Shown piece by piece: positions 24,689 to 37,649 of a stretch of 64,000 nt of DNA. Position 1 is the stretch's first letter, and every line of letters begins with the position of its first letter. Made by a program: the position numbers and the translations under genes. This stretch comes from Fomitopsis serialis (Eukaryota > Basidiomycota > Agaricomycetes > Polyporales > Fomitopsidaceae). A model generated the notes under the pieces. It saw only the letters and a program-made list of their open reading frames with translations, was not told the origin of the DNA and did no database searches. The stretch lies in NCBI RefSeq assembly GCF_022376445.1, contig NW_025954963.1, positions 1,116,001 through 1,180,000 on the forward strand. Reading direction: 5' to 3'.

Positions 24689-26323
24689 ATGAGCAAACAG
24701 GGCCAGAAAGCCAGAGCCGCTCCCCCACAAGTCGCCGGTGTTTTCAAGCTAGATACCATTCGCGTATGTTTGCTCCGTTTCTCTTGCAACTTCTCCGAAG
24801 GCTTACCATGCACTAGGATGTGGCTGACTCTCTAAACATCACTTCATTATCAGACTCTGTGGCTTCAGCGTTAGCGAGCGATGTTGAGTACAGAATACAC
24901 CAGGTCGTCGAGGTACGTCATAATACCAGTACTATGTTTGGAAGAGCGACTCATGCTCACCAGGAAGCAGCCCGTTTTATGCGGCATGCACGACGCACAA
25001 CCATGACGACGTCAGACATCGACCAGGCTCTGCGCGTACTCAACATCGAGCCGTTGTACGGCCACTCTCCCCACAACCCCCCCACCTTCCGCCGCATACC
25101 CCCATTACCCCAGTCCGCGTCAGGATCAATATACTTTGTCGAAGACGAGGAGATCGACTTTGACCGCGTACTCCGAGAAGAGAAGATCACGCTACCGAAC
25201 GGCCCGCGCTGGACGGCGCACTGGCTCGCAGTCGAGGGCGTCCAACCACTGATACCTGAAAACCCGCCTGCCATTCCGAAGGAAACTGACCCAGATGGGA
25301 TGGTCAAGCCTTTATCTCCGTCGCGTCCTGGCCAGATGTTCCCGCTTACGCCGCCTTCCGACCGGCCATCTCCCGTGCAAGCCGCGAAGAAGCCACAACA
25401 GCAACAGCAGACCGTCAAGCAAGTACTGTCGCGCGAGCTGCAACTGTACTACACGCGACTCACCTCCGCGCTGCTCCCACCGTCGACATCCGACCACGCG
25501 AAACGGGCTGCAGCCCTTGCGAGTCTACGAAACGATGCAGGGTTGCAGGCGCTCCTCCCCTATCTGGTGCGGTGGGTCGGGGAAGGCGTCGTAGGCGCGT
25601 TGAAAGGTGGCGCGCAGAGCGAAAACGACGGCCGAGTGTTGGAGGTGCTACTAGATGTCATTGGTGCACTGCTCGACAATCCAACGCTGTTCGTCGAACC
25701 CTATGTGAGTCAGTTCGCGAGTGAATGCAGGGTACGTCTAAACGTCTGTCATAGCTCCATCAACTCCTTCCTCCCATTCTCTCGACCCTCCTGCATTCTG
25801 CCCTCCCGCAATCCCACGCCGCGCACCTGCGCACTTCAGCAGCCCAGATCCTCTCGCACCTCCTAACGCAGTACTCCACAACCTACCCTTCACTCCCGCC
25901 CCGGATAATGAAGACACTCTTGCTGGCGCTCATCTCGCCAGGGAAGAGCCGGAGCACGCGGGAAGGTGCGATACGCGGCCTGATAGGCATTGGGAAGGAG
26001 GCGGTACGAAAAGGTTTGGTAGAAGGAGGCGGTGCGAAGGTTGTCGGAAGCGAGTGCATGCCTGGGGAGGAGGGCGGTCTTGCGGAGTCCGTCATGGTGA
26101 GTTGGTATACTCGTAATCCGAAGCGCCTCTGACATGCGTGCAGGACGCATTCAAGGTGCTGCATCCGCCAAATGTGCTGTCGGTTCCGCTTGACAGTGCG
26201 GATGAGGCAGATGCTGCTGTTATACAACAGCTGAAGGAGACGATGGGCGACTTCTTCGCCGAGAGGATTTGGGGAGACGCTGCGTGGGCAAGAGCTGTCC
26301 TGACCGGGGATAGCGAGGGTTAA
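24689..26323 (+). CDS. TAF6: Transcription initiation factor TFIID subunit 6 (TAF6)
   Basis: TAF6 is a histone-fold subunit of TFIID (and in many fungi of SAGA) and pairs with TAF9. Exon 1 encodes MSKQGQKARAAPPQVAGVF; the histone fold follows as DVADSLNITSLSDSVASALA, then EAARFMRHARRTTMTTSDID and QALRVLNIEPLYGH. Next come FVEDEEIDFDRVLREEKITL and WTAHWLAVEGVQPLIPENPP, strongly diagnostic of TAF6, and then the C-terminal HEAT-repeat domain (LSRELQLYYTRLTSALL, LLPYLVRWVGEGVV, PPRIMKTLLLALISPGKSRS). Four short introns; the last exon ends at the TAA of 26321-26323. About 475 residues, a usual length. The start is fixed by the small first exon and a perfect frame across intron 1. Confidence 0.95.
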
Positions 26324-27516
26324 GATAGTCCCAGATAAGTAATGTCCAGGCTTGTATGTGTTTTTGGCGTGTCTGTATTGTCTAGAGTGTTCAGGTAGGA
26401 CATGCTTGGTCGAGAACGAATCCTCTGACAAGCCGTGTTCGAGTCGACATACTCCTAGAACGTTTGTATGTTCGTGCTGCATGGCCGATTGTTTCCGAGA
26501 TGGAATGGCACGGCTCTCGGAGTCATATTCGCGGCGTCTATGATTTACATATGATCTCGTTCATCTTTGTATGTCGTGGCCGCAGCTTGGCCGCAGCGGT
26601 GCCCAATTTCAACTCACGCGTCATCTCCTTGTCGATTGTATTGAACTTTGCAGAAACAATCAAGAGCTCGCTTTGGACGAGTGATAATCCAGTGATACTC
26701 GGTCCAATTCGACGGTGACAATGGTAAGTTTCATGATCTCACTCAGGCTGCCACCATCACTCTGATGTCAAAGTCCTCTGAGCCTCTGAGCTGCTACTTT
26801 TGGGCCACCTAGTTCGAAAGGTGCGTCTCAGGCACTGCTCGCGTCCGTTGGGTGTGCAGTGGTCTCAGGACAAGCTACGGGACCCGAGGTTGGGCTCACG
26901 AATGATCAACTTGGAGGTGCTTTCGCGGTACGTCTTACAGACTAGAGCTTTCTGTCCCTCGTGTCGCTAATGATCCTCTCGTAAGTACTCACCCCACCGC
27001 CGCACCGCTTTACGCGTAAGCAGTGCAGTGGTAAGGTGCGACCATGTTCTGTCACACGGATGAGATACGTACGCGACAAGCTAATGAGACACCCAGGTTA
27101 TCTAGTTCAGCACGGCATTTCGGCGCTTTCCGATTCCAATATTACAGGAAGGCCAGTGCGTGCTTAACATGAACACGCGTATCCGACTCCATACTATTTA
27201 CTATCGTCGAAGCGGGGTGCGCGAATTTTTTCTATTACCATTGCCAGTCTCCTCTCTGAGAGCCTCTTATATGAAGCCTATGCGGACGTCCTTTTGATCC
27301 GTTTTCGCTTGACATCGAATGACAGTCATGGGAAATCATCCACTGGTTCCAAGTATACGAGACCATATCATGCGTTCATGAGGCTATGCTATCTGGTCTT
27401 AGGGTTCCGTGCATATCCGACCTACTACATAAGTTGAAGTCTTTGAGGTTTGTCAGGATCATATCTCCTTGCGACGCCTTCTACTGTCGCTCTCGGACTC
27501 CCTCGACTCATCCACG
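26324..27516. other. Gene-poor stretch with an isolated exon-like piece
   Basis: About 1.2 kb. A donor-like GTAAGT at about 26724 and an acceptor-like CCTAG at 26812 bracket an intron-sized gap. The following piece up to a GTACGT at about 26928 is open and reads SKGASQALLASVGCAVV in one frame. I could not join it to a start codon or to the gene at 27517, so no gene is called. Confidence 0.35.
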
Positions 27517-29904
27517 ATGCCATCATACCCTTGGAATATATATGAAAGGGAATTGAGCGAAAAATACTCATGTCACGGCAGGGCGTTATGGAATCCCTCT
27601 CCTCATCTTGGCGTCGTCGACTCGATCACCGGTAATGTAGAGATTGGCGACGTAGGCCGCATCGAGCATGGTCAATTCCATCGCCTTTTCAATGCCATAA
27701 CCGGACATAGTCACTGGACGGTTCCCTCGACATTCGCCGGACTTCCATGGGCGGATATCGAGCCACTCGTCATCAACGAAGAAATAACCCAATCGTGCTT
27801 GTACAGCAGCAGCTTCGTAACGGTGAACGTGGACTGTGGAGTGACCGGGTAAGTAACAATACTTGTGGGTAATCATTGTGATTGAGTGCAACGCGCACAG
27901 CAGGGGCGGTGCAGCATCGGCAGGCCTATCCCTAAAATGTGCCAAAAGGCGAGGAGCGGTCCTGCAGTTGCCCAAGTACGACATCACGGATCCCACAACT
28001 CCGGGCAATCTCCCGGCCAGTGGCAAGAGACTTACCAGGAACAACATCATTCCCGTTTATATAGCTGAGAATTTGAAGGCATGGCACACCTTCGCTCAAG
28101 AAACAGCACGCTGGGAGGTCGCCGAAGCAGATTTGGTATTTGTCAGCGGATACCTCGAAGCGAAACATTGGGCAGTGGCTGCATGCACAGACCATGGGTT
28201 GGATACAACGGTCTCGATGCGCGGGGGACATGGGCCGCTCGAAGCATCATTTTCCGTCTCTGGTTCGGCTACCTCCTCACAGTTTTTCCATTCGAAGTGG
28301 GGACCTTCCGCTCCTACGTCATTGAGGCAATGTATCTTTCTCCATCTCTACAAGGGCCGTAGTGCCAGTCGCAGCCTGAAGAACAAAAACAACCCGTTCT
28401 TGTCCTGGATGATACCCCGCAAATTCGTTCCCAGTGTCAATACTACCATCTCAACGGCATCCACGCATAATAGTGACCCCAGCATCAGTGCTTCGCAGAT
28501 TTCCAGTACCCAGTTGGACGGCGACGGCGGGGGTAGCAGAATTGATCACTGGCATACCAATTCTCAGGCTCATCTTGAGGCGCAAGAGGTACGCAGGTTC
28601 GTCATAAATTTGCAGTACGATTTGACACGCCACGGGCAGGTAGAAGATCCGCTGCATATGCTGCTTGACAGTATCCTACAGGTAGATTTTTTATTGGGGT
28701 TTACGAGGCGATATCCGAGGTCTCAGGGCTAACGAGGGCCATGCACTGTTGGCAGAACTCACAGGCTGGTGTGGCAGTTGTTAGTACCCATGATCTCTAT
28801 GAGCTCAGGACTCGACGTGGATTGACGGAGGTATGACACACTTGCCGGTATAATCCAATATTAAACATCTTTTCGCTCCATACTAGCATGTCCGAGTTAC
28901 GGACGGCTCTGTGGTAGACTCGCAAAACCACTGGCGTGATCCAGCATCTGCAAGTATTGACATTTTGTCTGCAAGTGCTCGAGTCAGAGGTAGATGGGTG
29001 GTTCTACAATGGTGAATTAACGATCATGATACTGATGCCACTACTCGTAGTCGGTGTCCTCAAATTGACACCACATTGTGATGATATTTCACAGAGGCTT
29101 GAACGCTGCGAGGAATCTGTGCGGCTCTCAGAGGTATGTATCCAATAGTGAAAATAACGCACAGGGCGCTCACGCTTTCATGTTGTTTCTCCTCATACCG
29201 GAAGACGGATGCAGACATGATGGACGCAGGACAACGGTCGAATGCAGAACAATTCACATCTTCAGAATCATGTCCACCAATGCGGCCCGCAGTCAGTGAA
29301 TATGGTGCGTACCGTCTAGCTACAGAACACGGCATGTCATTTCGACTTCAGTTGCTTTAGGTAGACCCATGGACCCGGCATCGCAAAAATCGATGCAGCC
29401 TCCTGCACCTGGACTTCCAGTCTCAGCTAGCCATGTGCGTTCAAGAAGACTATGAATGACAGATGTTTTGCTGATTCATCTGTGGGGACATTCAATAGGA
29501 GGCATCATCGGGAACAACTGGTCAGAATTTCCTATGTCATTGGGGAGGACGCGGCATCTACTCAGATGACGGGATTGGAGGTGTCATCGGAAGGCACCTT
29601 CGAGACTTGCACACCGCGGACAGTATCGGTAATGATCTCGACAAATTTGGCCAGCCTCAAAGTCAAATGCATTGCCCAGGCTGTGGGAAGGTGTTTGGAC
29701 GATCCGACATGTTGGAAAGACATATATCTAAGTGTCCCGCAAGGGTACGTGCGATCGCTGGGGCAGATTACGATTCACTGACATAATCCCTGACTCCGAC
29801 CGCAGGGAGGGAGGGCTTTGTCGTGTCAAGTCATGTCGAGTGCTGTGCAAGGGACCTTACCCGTGGGAATGTCTCCCATAACGGGCACATTTCTGATGAT
29901 ATAA
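27517..29904 (+). CDS. Unknown fungal protein with a C-terminal C2HC zinc finger
   Basis: I recognise no named family for the body; similar N-terminal blocks seem to occur in uncharacterised Agaricomycete proteins (recollection, not checked). It begins MPSYPWNIYERELSEKYS and continues GRALWNPSPHLGVV, GDVGRIEHGQFHRLFNAI and a block rich in small residues (AGLSLKCAKRRGAVLQLPK). A region with segments WHTFAQETARWEVAEADLVF and KHWAVAACTDHGL follows. After several introns with good GT-AG borders, the last exons read DGIGGVIGRHLRDLHTADS and QMHCPGCGKVFGRSDMLE, then RHISKCPAR: a zinc finger with spacing C-X2-C-X12-H-X4-C. The frame then stays open to a TAA at 29902-29904. Splicing between 28683 and 29500 is tentative. 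The finger suggests DNA or RNA binding, but that is inference. Confidence 0.6.
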
Positions 29905-30432
29905 GGTAAGAGCTAGCTTCAGGATCCGTCCGTGACTAGCCGTGACTACGTCTCGCCAACAGGTCGCACCCACCCCTGACAGTAGGTCACTGGAGGTCCT
30001 GAACTAGGGCCTTCGTAGTTCAAGGGGTCACAGGACACACCCCGTAATTAACTAATGGTCGAAACGCTACTACCAGTAGTGTACAGTGTGTCAGAATGGA
30101 ATTCGGAGACAGACTGCACCAGACTTGGGACTGGGATGTTGCTCGGAATCGGATGCCGGCGCCGTTTACGATATATAGTAGCTTTGTCATGGTCGCAGTG
30201 CTTAGTGAGCTCCGCGGCCCAACCGCGGCCTCACTCTGAGTAGTCTTCGAGCTCGAGTCTGTCCTCCGCCTCATCCAGTGCTCCGAACACCTTGCAGCTT
30301 TGGGCGATAGACAGGGGAGACGAGGGAGAGGGCGGACTGTGCGCATCCCAGTAAGCATTGAGCTTGTTCATTGAATTACCGGTACCGATGTAGCTAACAA
30401 CAGTACTTACAGTCTGAGCGGTTCCTCAATGT
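29905..30432. other. Spacer before the F-box gene
   Basis: About 530 bp with no supported gene; presumably the promoter of the F-box gene. Confidence 0.4.
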
Positions 30433-32022
30433 GTGGGGCAATACGCGATGCCCGCCATTACAGACCTGCCGCTCGACGTACTTGAGCAAATTATCCTCGA
30501 GCTCGACCCATTGGATGTGGCGGCGATCTCGCAGACATGCTCGGCTTTCTCCACGTACATCTACTCATCTTCTGATACGGAAAGACTCTGGCGCACGCTC
30601 TACCTGTCCCAGCCTCTGGACGACCTGCGGAAGTGCTATGACCAGCTCGGGAACCCTCACGCTGGCCCAGTAGACTGGATGCGGCACCTGCAACGCGCCA
30701 TCCGCGCGCGTACTATCATAGGCGACCCTGCGAAGTGCCGACCCGAGGAGCGCTGCATCGTGCTGCAGACACTTCTAGACCTCGTGGGCAACTTACCGCC
30801 TTCGCCCAGCTTCCTCAGTGAAGATCTGTCCTTAAACCTCGTATGGCTCGCTGCGTTACTTCGCGGAGGGACGCTCTTGTCCCACGAGCTCTGGGAGCCA
30901 TCAGAGGAGGAGCGCCAGCTACGATCCCGGCTGCATGCGTACTACGGTCTAACTACCGCCGACTACCGCGCCGAGAACCTCAAGCAATCTCGAGCGTATG
31001 TCTACGACATGCGGCGGTATACGTGGGGCAATGACTTTGGTCCGTATTCGATGGACGGGAGTGGGCGTGTCAATTGGGAACATGTACAGGCGGTCCATCA
31101 TCTCATGTCCATGCAAGTCGTTCCGCCCCAGGAGGATGCTGATGGGGAGCAAACGGTGTTTACGATCTTCCCGCTAAGTCTGCCGTATTGCCAGAGCATC
31201 ATCCCCGCGGATGTGGATCTTGGTCAAGAGGATTGGGCAGGGGTCGCGGGTTCGTGGCAGTGCTCGTTCTGTTTCTGTGATCATCGACAACTATTGGGTG
31301 CGTCTGTTCATTGTCCACCAAGCCTGCGGATTTTTCTAACGTCCACATGCGTCGAATAGTGTTAAACAACTTCATCGTACGTCGAGCGTCTCACTTGCGA
31401 ACGTATAGCCTTGATGACATTGCCCCAGTTTATCGATGGCGAACCAGAAGGGCCTCAGGGAGACCAACCGTTAACGATGAGTGTTCTAGAGCGCGAGGAC
31501 TTTGTCGAGGTCTTCCGGACTATCAACATCGAGATACGGGTGATCTCTACGGAGACCGATCCAGCGCACCCTAGTCGCCCGAAAATCAACTGGGTTGGCT
31601 CGATCGGCCCGTTTGCAACCATGGTGGGCTCCGTGCACGTAACCCCGGACAATCATATTCGTTGGCATTTCGTGAGTGAGTCGACCCTCCGTCCTCTCTC
31701 GGGCGCTGAACTGCGCTCACAGAAGTCTGGGGAACTAGGCAATGCGATGTGGAGGTACGTTCTCTCGTAAGGCGCAGCCGTTCTCAGGCTGAGTCCCCGT
31801 CAGCTCGGAGGGCATACAAATAGGCGGCGTGCGGTCTAGCTATGGGATACTGGGTTCGTGGACTACGGTACACCACGAGCCGCATGACCCCGTCGGTACG
31901 TATGCAGAAGCTACTTCCTCTGCAGTGCAACTTACTGAGCTGTACGTGTAGGGCCATTCTGGCTGCGGAAGATACACCCCTCTCCTCAACGCGACGGAGA
32001 GGCTACTAACCAGGATATCTGA
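30433..32022 (+). CDS. F-box domain protein
   Basis: The N-terminal F-box is clear: ITDLPLDVLEQIILELDPLD followed by VAAISQTCSAFSTYIYS, about residues 8-45. F-box proteins link substrates to SCF ubiquitin ligases through Skp1. The rest has no repeats that I recognise (no WD40, LRR or Kelch); it contains WMRHLQRAIRARTII, EPSEEERQLRSRLHAYYG, SGRVNWEHVQAVHHLMSMQV and, near the end, GGVRSSYGILGSWTTVHHEP followed by DPVGPFWLRKI. The first exon is over 850 bp, unlike most genes here, and is followed by several short introns to the TGA at 32020-32022. About 470 residues. Start: either 30433 (MGQYAMPAITDLP) or the ATG five codons later; both precede the F-box. Confidence 0.85.
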
Positions 32023-32570
32023 CCGATATTTTTGGGACGCGTTGTCGTTCAAAGGCTCTACGGTACAAAGATGTAGAAGTTTCTTTTTGGGCGAGCGTGG
32101 TCTCGTTGCCTGAGCAATCGCTATTGCCAGTGGATAGCTGCCACGGAATAATGCTTGGCCCAGTCCTCTCCTTGTGGGACTTGTCTTGATATCTGCGCGT
32201 CACGAAGCTCGATATGGAACTCTGAAGCTAGGTGGGGGCAGTGCGATCGCCGAGTGCGATGTTCAAGTATGTCGATGTGAGCCTCAGGAAGCCGATGGAT
32301 GGTTAGATACACAGTAGGGCATACTAATACTGATAATAAGCAGGTAGTATCACATCAGTTATTGTTACTTATCGGACTAAGTAATCGGTCAATATTTAGA
32401 TAGCATACAATGACTACTGAGCCATCACATAATGGAAATCACCATAGTGAATGCGCGTCACCAGGCTGCCCGCTACAGCACTTACTCCGTCCTCGCTCGG
32501 TCTACTCTGTTGCAACCCTCTACTACATACCGAGCACGAGCCCCTCTGACCGACTCTCAACGGGTGCGGT
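32023..32570. other. Spacer before the BBC1-like gene
   Basis: About 550 bp, AT-richer near 32310-32400. It holds no supported gene and presumably carries the promoter of the large gene that follows. Confidence 0.4.
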
Positions 32571-35500
32571 ATGTCTGATCCACCGAAGAAGCCAGGGTCT
32601 CTGCGAGACCGCATAGCAGCCTTCGAGAACAAGGGCACGACCGCTGCCCCGCCTGCGCCCACGCCGCGATCCAAGCCCGCAGGTGTTTCCTGGAAGCCCC
32701 GCCCGCGTTCCCCTCCCCCTGTGACGAGCGATGATGAGGCACAAGTGCCGCCAAGGCGAGCGGTATGTCCGCTGCAGACGCGAAGGTCAGCATCGGGCAG
32801 GGTGTCAGTCTGAAGGAGCGCATGGCTGCGCTGCAGGGCCTCCACGCCTTCGGAGGCGGCTCTGTATCACCTCCCCCGAAGCCCGCGACTGAGAAGCCCA
32901 AGTGGAGGTCCGCGGCGGTCGTATCGCCGCCAGCTGTAGATGAAGATGAGAGGGACGAATCAGCCAAGCCAGCCGTAGTGCCAGAAGCGAGAGCGACGCC
33001 CAGGAACATGAGCCTATCGTTGAAGCGGAGCATGCTGCTGAGGAGGGCGAAGGACAGGGTGAGCCTGACGCCGAGGAAGAGGAGAGACAACGTCGCGCTG
33101 CGATTGCTGCTCGGATGGCGCGTCTTGGAGGCGCCAGAGTCGGGATGGCGCCGCCAGTCTTTGGAAAGAAGCCCGATGTGAAGAAGCAGGGATCGCTCAA
33201 AGTCGAGGACGACGAGCACAGGGAGAAGCCAGCTCCGGCTGTCAGCCCTCCAGCAGGTAAGCGTGCTACAACTTCGGTGGTCGCCGGTCTAAGCGATATG
33301 CAGAGCCCGCAGTGGTCTCACCGCCTGAGACTGCTTCTATCACGTCCCAGACATCCGACGCAGCTGCGACAGGTATTCGGTCACAATATTGAATGTGATC
33401 TATATCGCTCATACTACGTACAGATTACTTCGAGGCTAAGGATCCCGAACACCTCTCCCCTGAAGCAGGTCCTACACCTCCGATCCGCTCACCCGCGATG
33501 CCAGTCCCAGCTGGTCCTCGCAGGGCCGCTCCACCGCGTAAGCGCGCCGCGAAGTCTCCGTCGCCTGCCACCGCCAATGTACTGCAGGAGGGAGTGGTGA
33601 ACGAGAGTCCATCCCCCCTCCCCGATGCTCCAACCCCTGCACCGGAAGTCTCCGCGCCGTCAGTTGTTCAGGCAGAGTCTCTCGGACCCCACGGAGATCG
33701 CGAGCCAGAAATTACCGCTTCGCAGGTGGAGGCCGTGCTTGAGAGCGTTGATGTCCCAAGCGTGGAACTGGCCGAAGAGACGAAGGAGGCGCTGGCGGAT
33801 GCGCCGCCTCCCGTCGCTGCAGGACCCCTCGAGACAGACCAGGCGCCCGAAGCGCCTGTTCACGAGGATGAAGCGGATCCTAGGGCTGCACATCTTGAGG
33901 AAACTACCGCGGGAGAGGCGGAGACGCATACGGAGGTTACAGAGCCCACTGTAGTCGGAGTAGAGGAGGAGCATCCAGCCGAAGCAGGAGAGGAGCATCA
34001 GCAGGCACAGGAGCATGAACATCTGGAAGCAGTTGAGGAAGAGACAGAAGAAGAGGAAGCGGCGCGACGCAAGCGTATCGCTGAGCGGCTCGCGAAGGCG
34101 GGTGGCGTAAACCCTCTGAGCGGACCTATCCGTACTATGGAGTCCCCTCCAGCCTCGCCTTCCTCAGCTCACAGCATCCCAGCATCCGTAGAGCGTCGGC
34201 AAAGCCTGAGGAAGGACAGTCATGGCTCCATCGCGAGCGCGAAGTCGGTTTCGTCGCCTCCCGTGCCAACGTCCCCCAAGCCGGAAGTCCCGCGCAGGCA
34301 AGGAAGCGTGCACTCGGTGCATTCCCAAGTGTCGGTGGAGCACCCTACGCGCAGAATGTCTCAGGATGGTAAATTCTAACGTTCTCGGTGACACGCAGCA
34401 AACTGCGTGCGCCTGCATTGTACAGTAGTGATTGATTGTATTGTTTTCGTGTAGAACGCAGATATTCGGTCGGGGAACCGGAGCCTGTAAGAACGTTTGC
34501 CGAAGATATCGTCGAAGAGCCCGAGCCGCATGACCAACATGAGGCTGTCTATGAAGAGCAAGGTATCGCCGAGGAGAGCTACTTGCCGGAGGATACGGGA
34601 GATGAACGTGAGTGCAGGCAGCTGGTTTTGGTTTGTCGATGAAACGCATGCTCATATCTCCGTAGACGAGAGTGTCCACTATGCTGATCCTACTCCGATT
34701 GAGGAAGCGGAAGCTCAAGAAGAGGAGGCAGAGGACGAAGAGATTCCTCCACCACCACCTCCACGAGTGCATCCAGATGCACGGGAGGCTGCATCGCTTC
34801 CTTCTCGTAGCCCATCAAAGCGGCTGTCTGTACCACCTCCAAGACTTCCGCCCCCGCCCCCACCGCCTCAGGACGATTCGGAAGATACGTCAGATGCAGA
34901 GCCTGTCAAGCGATTATCAGTGCCTCCTGGCGTACCCCCGAGACCCCCGCCTCCGCCTCCTGATGTGGAGGAACAAGAAGAAGTGCCACCGCCTGTCCAT
35001 CGTGAGCTCCGTCCACCGGTCCATCCGACAGACGAGGGGGACGGTGCTCGTGAACAATACAAGACTCCGGAGGTCACTCATGTCGTCGTCGATCATCATG
35101 AACAGCCTATAATCCACTCAGACGCTGCAAGGGAGGACTATGAAGACAATGACTACCACGAAGAGCTCTACGAGGAACCGGAGTACGAAGGGTATGAACA
35201 AGATGACGCTGAAGGTGACGATTCAACAGGAGCGCTCGCGCATCCCTCTCACCGCCAGGAGATCCTGGTACCAGCGCCTGTAGTAAATGAATTGCAAGAG
35301 GAAGCAGAGGAGGAAGCTCCTCCTCCGCCTCCTCGACGCCCTTCAGTACATGATCAGCCTCAGAGGGTCACCTCACCTCCTTTGCCTCCGGGAAGGCGGC
35401 CTTCTGCGGATCAGGCTTCAAGATTTTCAACTCCAACTCGACCACCGGTTCCTAAGCTTGCCCCAGTTGTTGTCATACCTCCCGCGAGGCGTGAGTCAGA

Positions 35501-37328
35501 GGTCCTCGACGATTCTCATGGTGGTAAGTGTATGCCCTACCAGTCGTTATACTCCTTATGAACCGTGAGGATAGATCCGATAGACCCTGGCTTCTATAGC
35601 CCTCCCAAGTCTCCATCGATCAGAACTCAGCCGCTTCCTGTGCCGACGCCCCCGCCAGATACTCTTGAATTGCCGACGGCTGAAGCGCAACCGGCGGATG
35701 AGGAAGAGGAAGACCCGGAACAAGCTCGACGTCGCACCATCGCGGAGAGAATGGCAAAACTAGGTGGCATCAGATTTGGGGCACCTCCGCCACCCCCTCC
35801 AATGCGTCGACCCCAACCACCTCCGGAATCACAGGAGAGCGAGGAAGGTGCGCCCCAACAGCAGGAAGGCGAGCAAGAGGATGCCCCGGAAGAGGAAGAT
35901 GAGTTCGCTCGCAAGCAGAGAATCGCAGCTCGAATTGCCGGGATGGGGGGCATGCGATTTGGGATGATGCCTGGCGCTGCTCCGCCGGTTCCACGGCAGC
36001 AAACCAGACCGACCAGTCCACCTGCGCAAGCTGAAGAACAACCTAAGACGCCAACTGCTCCACATCGCATGGTCCCAACAGTACCACCGCCCCCTCCCCC
36101 TCCCGAACCGTCTGAATATGACGACGGTGAGCAGATTGAACCCGAGGAGAGCGAGGCTGAGGAAGTTACATATGAAGAAGCGCAAGAAGAAGAAGAAGCG
36201 CCGCCTCCTGTGCCGTCTCGAGTTGGGAGACATTCGTCCATTGTGGAAGCTCATCGGCCACCGGTACCCCAGACGTCACGGCCACCAGTACCGCAAGTGC
36301 CAGCTCCTCAGCCTGCAAAGCGGACAAGTGTTGGTTCCGCACACGAGCAGCCTGGCTCTTCCAACTTCACCTACCCGCCACCACCGACGAGGCGGCCTTC
36401 CATTCCGACACGCGACGCCCAGAATGACTTCGTCATGGTGGGAAATGACGAAGAAGCAGAAGAGCCGCCACAGCCACCGCCGCGAACTGTCAGTTTGAGG
36501 AAGGCACATCAGCCGCCTTCACGCACTGCGCCGCGTCCACCTCCCCCGCTTTCAGCAGAGCCACAAGGAACCCCTGCTATCCCTCAAGTCGACTTCGGTG
36601 GCGAAACAGATTTGTCGCTTTCCGGTCAATGGTCGGAGGACTCGACAAATTACCCTCCGCCACCGCCGCCGCCTACGAAGGGCGAGTTCGCGCCCCTTTC
36701 GTCGTCGCGCTCGGACATTCAACTTACTCCAGAAGAGCTCGTGAAGCAGTGGGGCCGCGTCGGTGTTCAGATTCACGAGACAGCGGCAGTACTATTCGAC
36801 AAGTCGAAGAAGACACTCGTTGGGGACGGATCGTACCTCGGGTTTGTGACTGCAGTGCTCGGCCAGGTCCCGAACGCCGCTCATCCGGTCCCACCATTCG
36901 ATAACTTCGGCTACCTCATCTATATGCAGACTGGCGGGTCAGTGCAGAAGAGAATCAGTGATGTGATGCCTGGGGATGTCATTATGATCCAGGAGGCGAA
37001 GCTCAAAGGGCACAAGGGTTTGCAAAGCTATAACCAGACAGCCGGTGTTGGTGAACCGCTTTACGCGATCGTGAGCGACTACGAGTTGAAGAAGTCGAAG
37101 GTGAGGGTATTCCAGGCGAACCAGCACGTCGGGCAGCAGGTGAGGAGATAGACGTTCGTTCCGGTTAAACCTCGGCTGATGCATCGCGTTTGCAGACCGT
37201 TGAATCGGTGAGCTATAGACTGGAGGATCTCAAGAGCGGGTCTGTCAAGGTGAGATCCCCTGTGCTCGTGACGAGCTATTTGCTTATACCCTACGCAATC
37301 GTAGATCTTCCGTGTGCTAGAGGCATGA
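32571..37328 (+). CDS. BBC1/Mti1-like actin-patch scaffold (proline-rich)
   Basis: Long adaptor like the fungal Bbc1/Mti1-AIM3 proteins, which act with type I myosin at cortical actin patches during endocytosis. The start MSDPPKKPGSLRDRIAAFEN and the block ASGMSAADAKVSIGQG...SLKERMAALQG are characteristic. Four copies of a motif of the type RRxxIAxRMAxLGG follow, separated by acidic and poly-proline stretches that look like SH3 ligands. The conserved C-terminus includes WGRVGVQIHETAAVLFDKSK, VGDGSYLGFVTAVLGQVPNA, DVMPGDVIMIQEAKLKGHKG, RVFQANQHVGQQ and, after two introns, TVESVSYRLEDLKSGSVK and IFRVLEA. Roughly 1,400 residues; most of the protein is predicted disordered by eye. Two apparent frame changes near 32735 and 32985 are explained by an intron of about 35 nt and one of 29 or 68 nt. 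No SH3 domain of its own was seen. Confidence 0.85.
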
Positions 37329-37649
37329 TATGTCCCCTTGTTATTGTCTACTACATGGTCGAACTTGTATTTGTACATTACATACTACGGAGGCAGGTTA
37401 TTCGATTATCAATGAAATGTTCATCTCATCCCGGTCTTGTAGGTATGGTCCGCTGTGCTCTTGGGATGGACGATGGCAATGCATATCTGAGCAAGAAGCT
37501 CGATCGTGATGATGAGAATTGGGTATACGGCAAGGTTCCAATACGCTCACAAATCGGGAACTCAGTCGCACCGTCTAGGTACCAGAACATGGGCATTTGC
37601 TGTAGTACAAATCCGCTTATCTGTTACATGTTGTTGCTTCCGGGGCGGC
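37329..37649. other. Spacer between convergent genes
   Basis: About 320 bp between the 3' ends of the BBC1-like gene and the MDR pseudogene; no gene seen. Confidence 0.4.
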
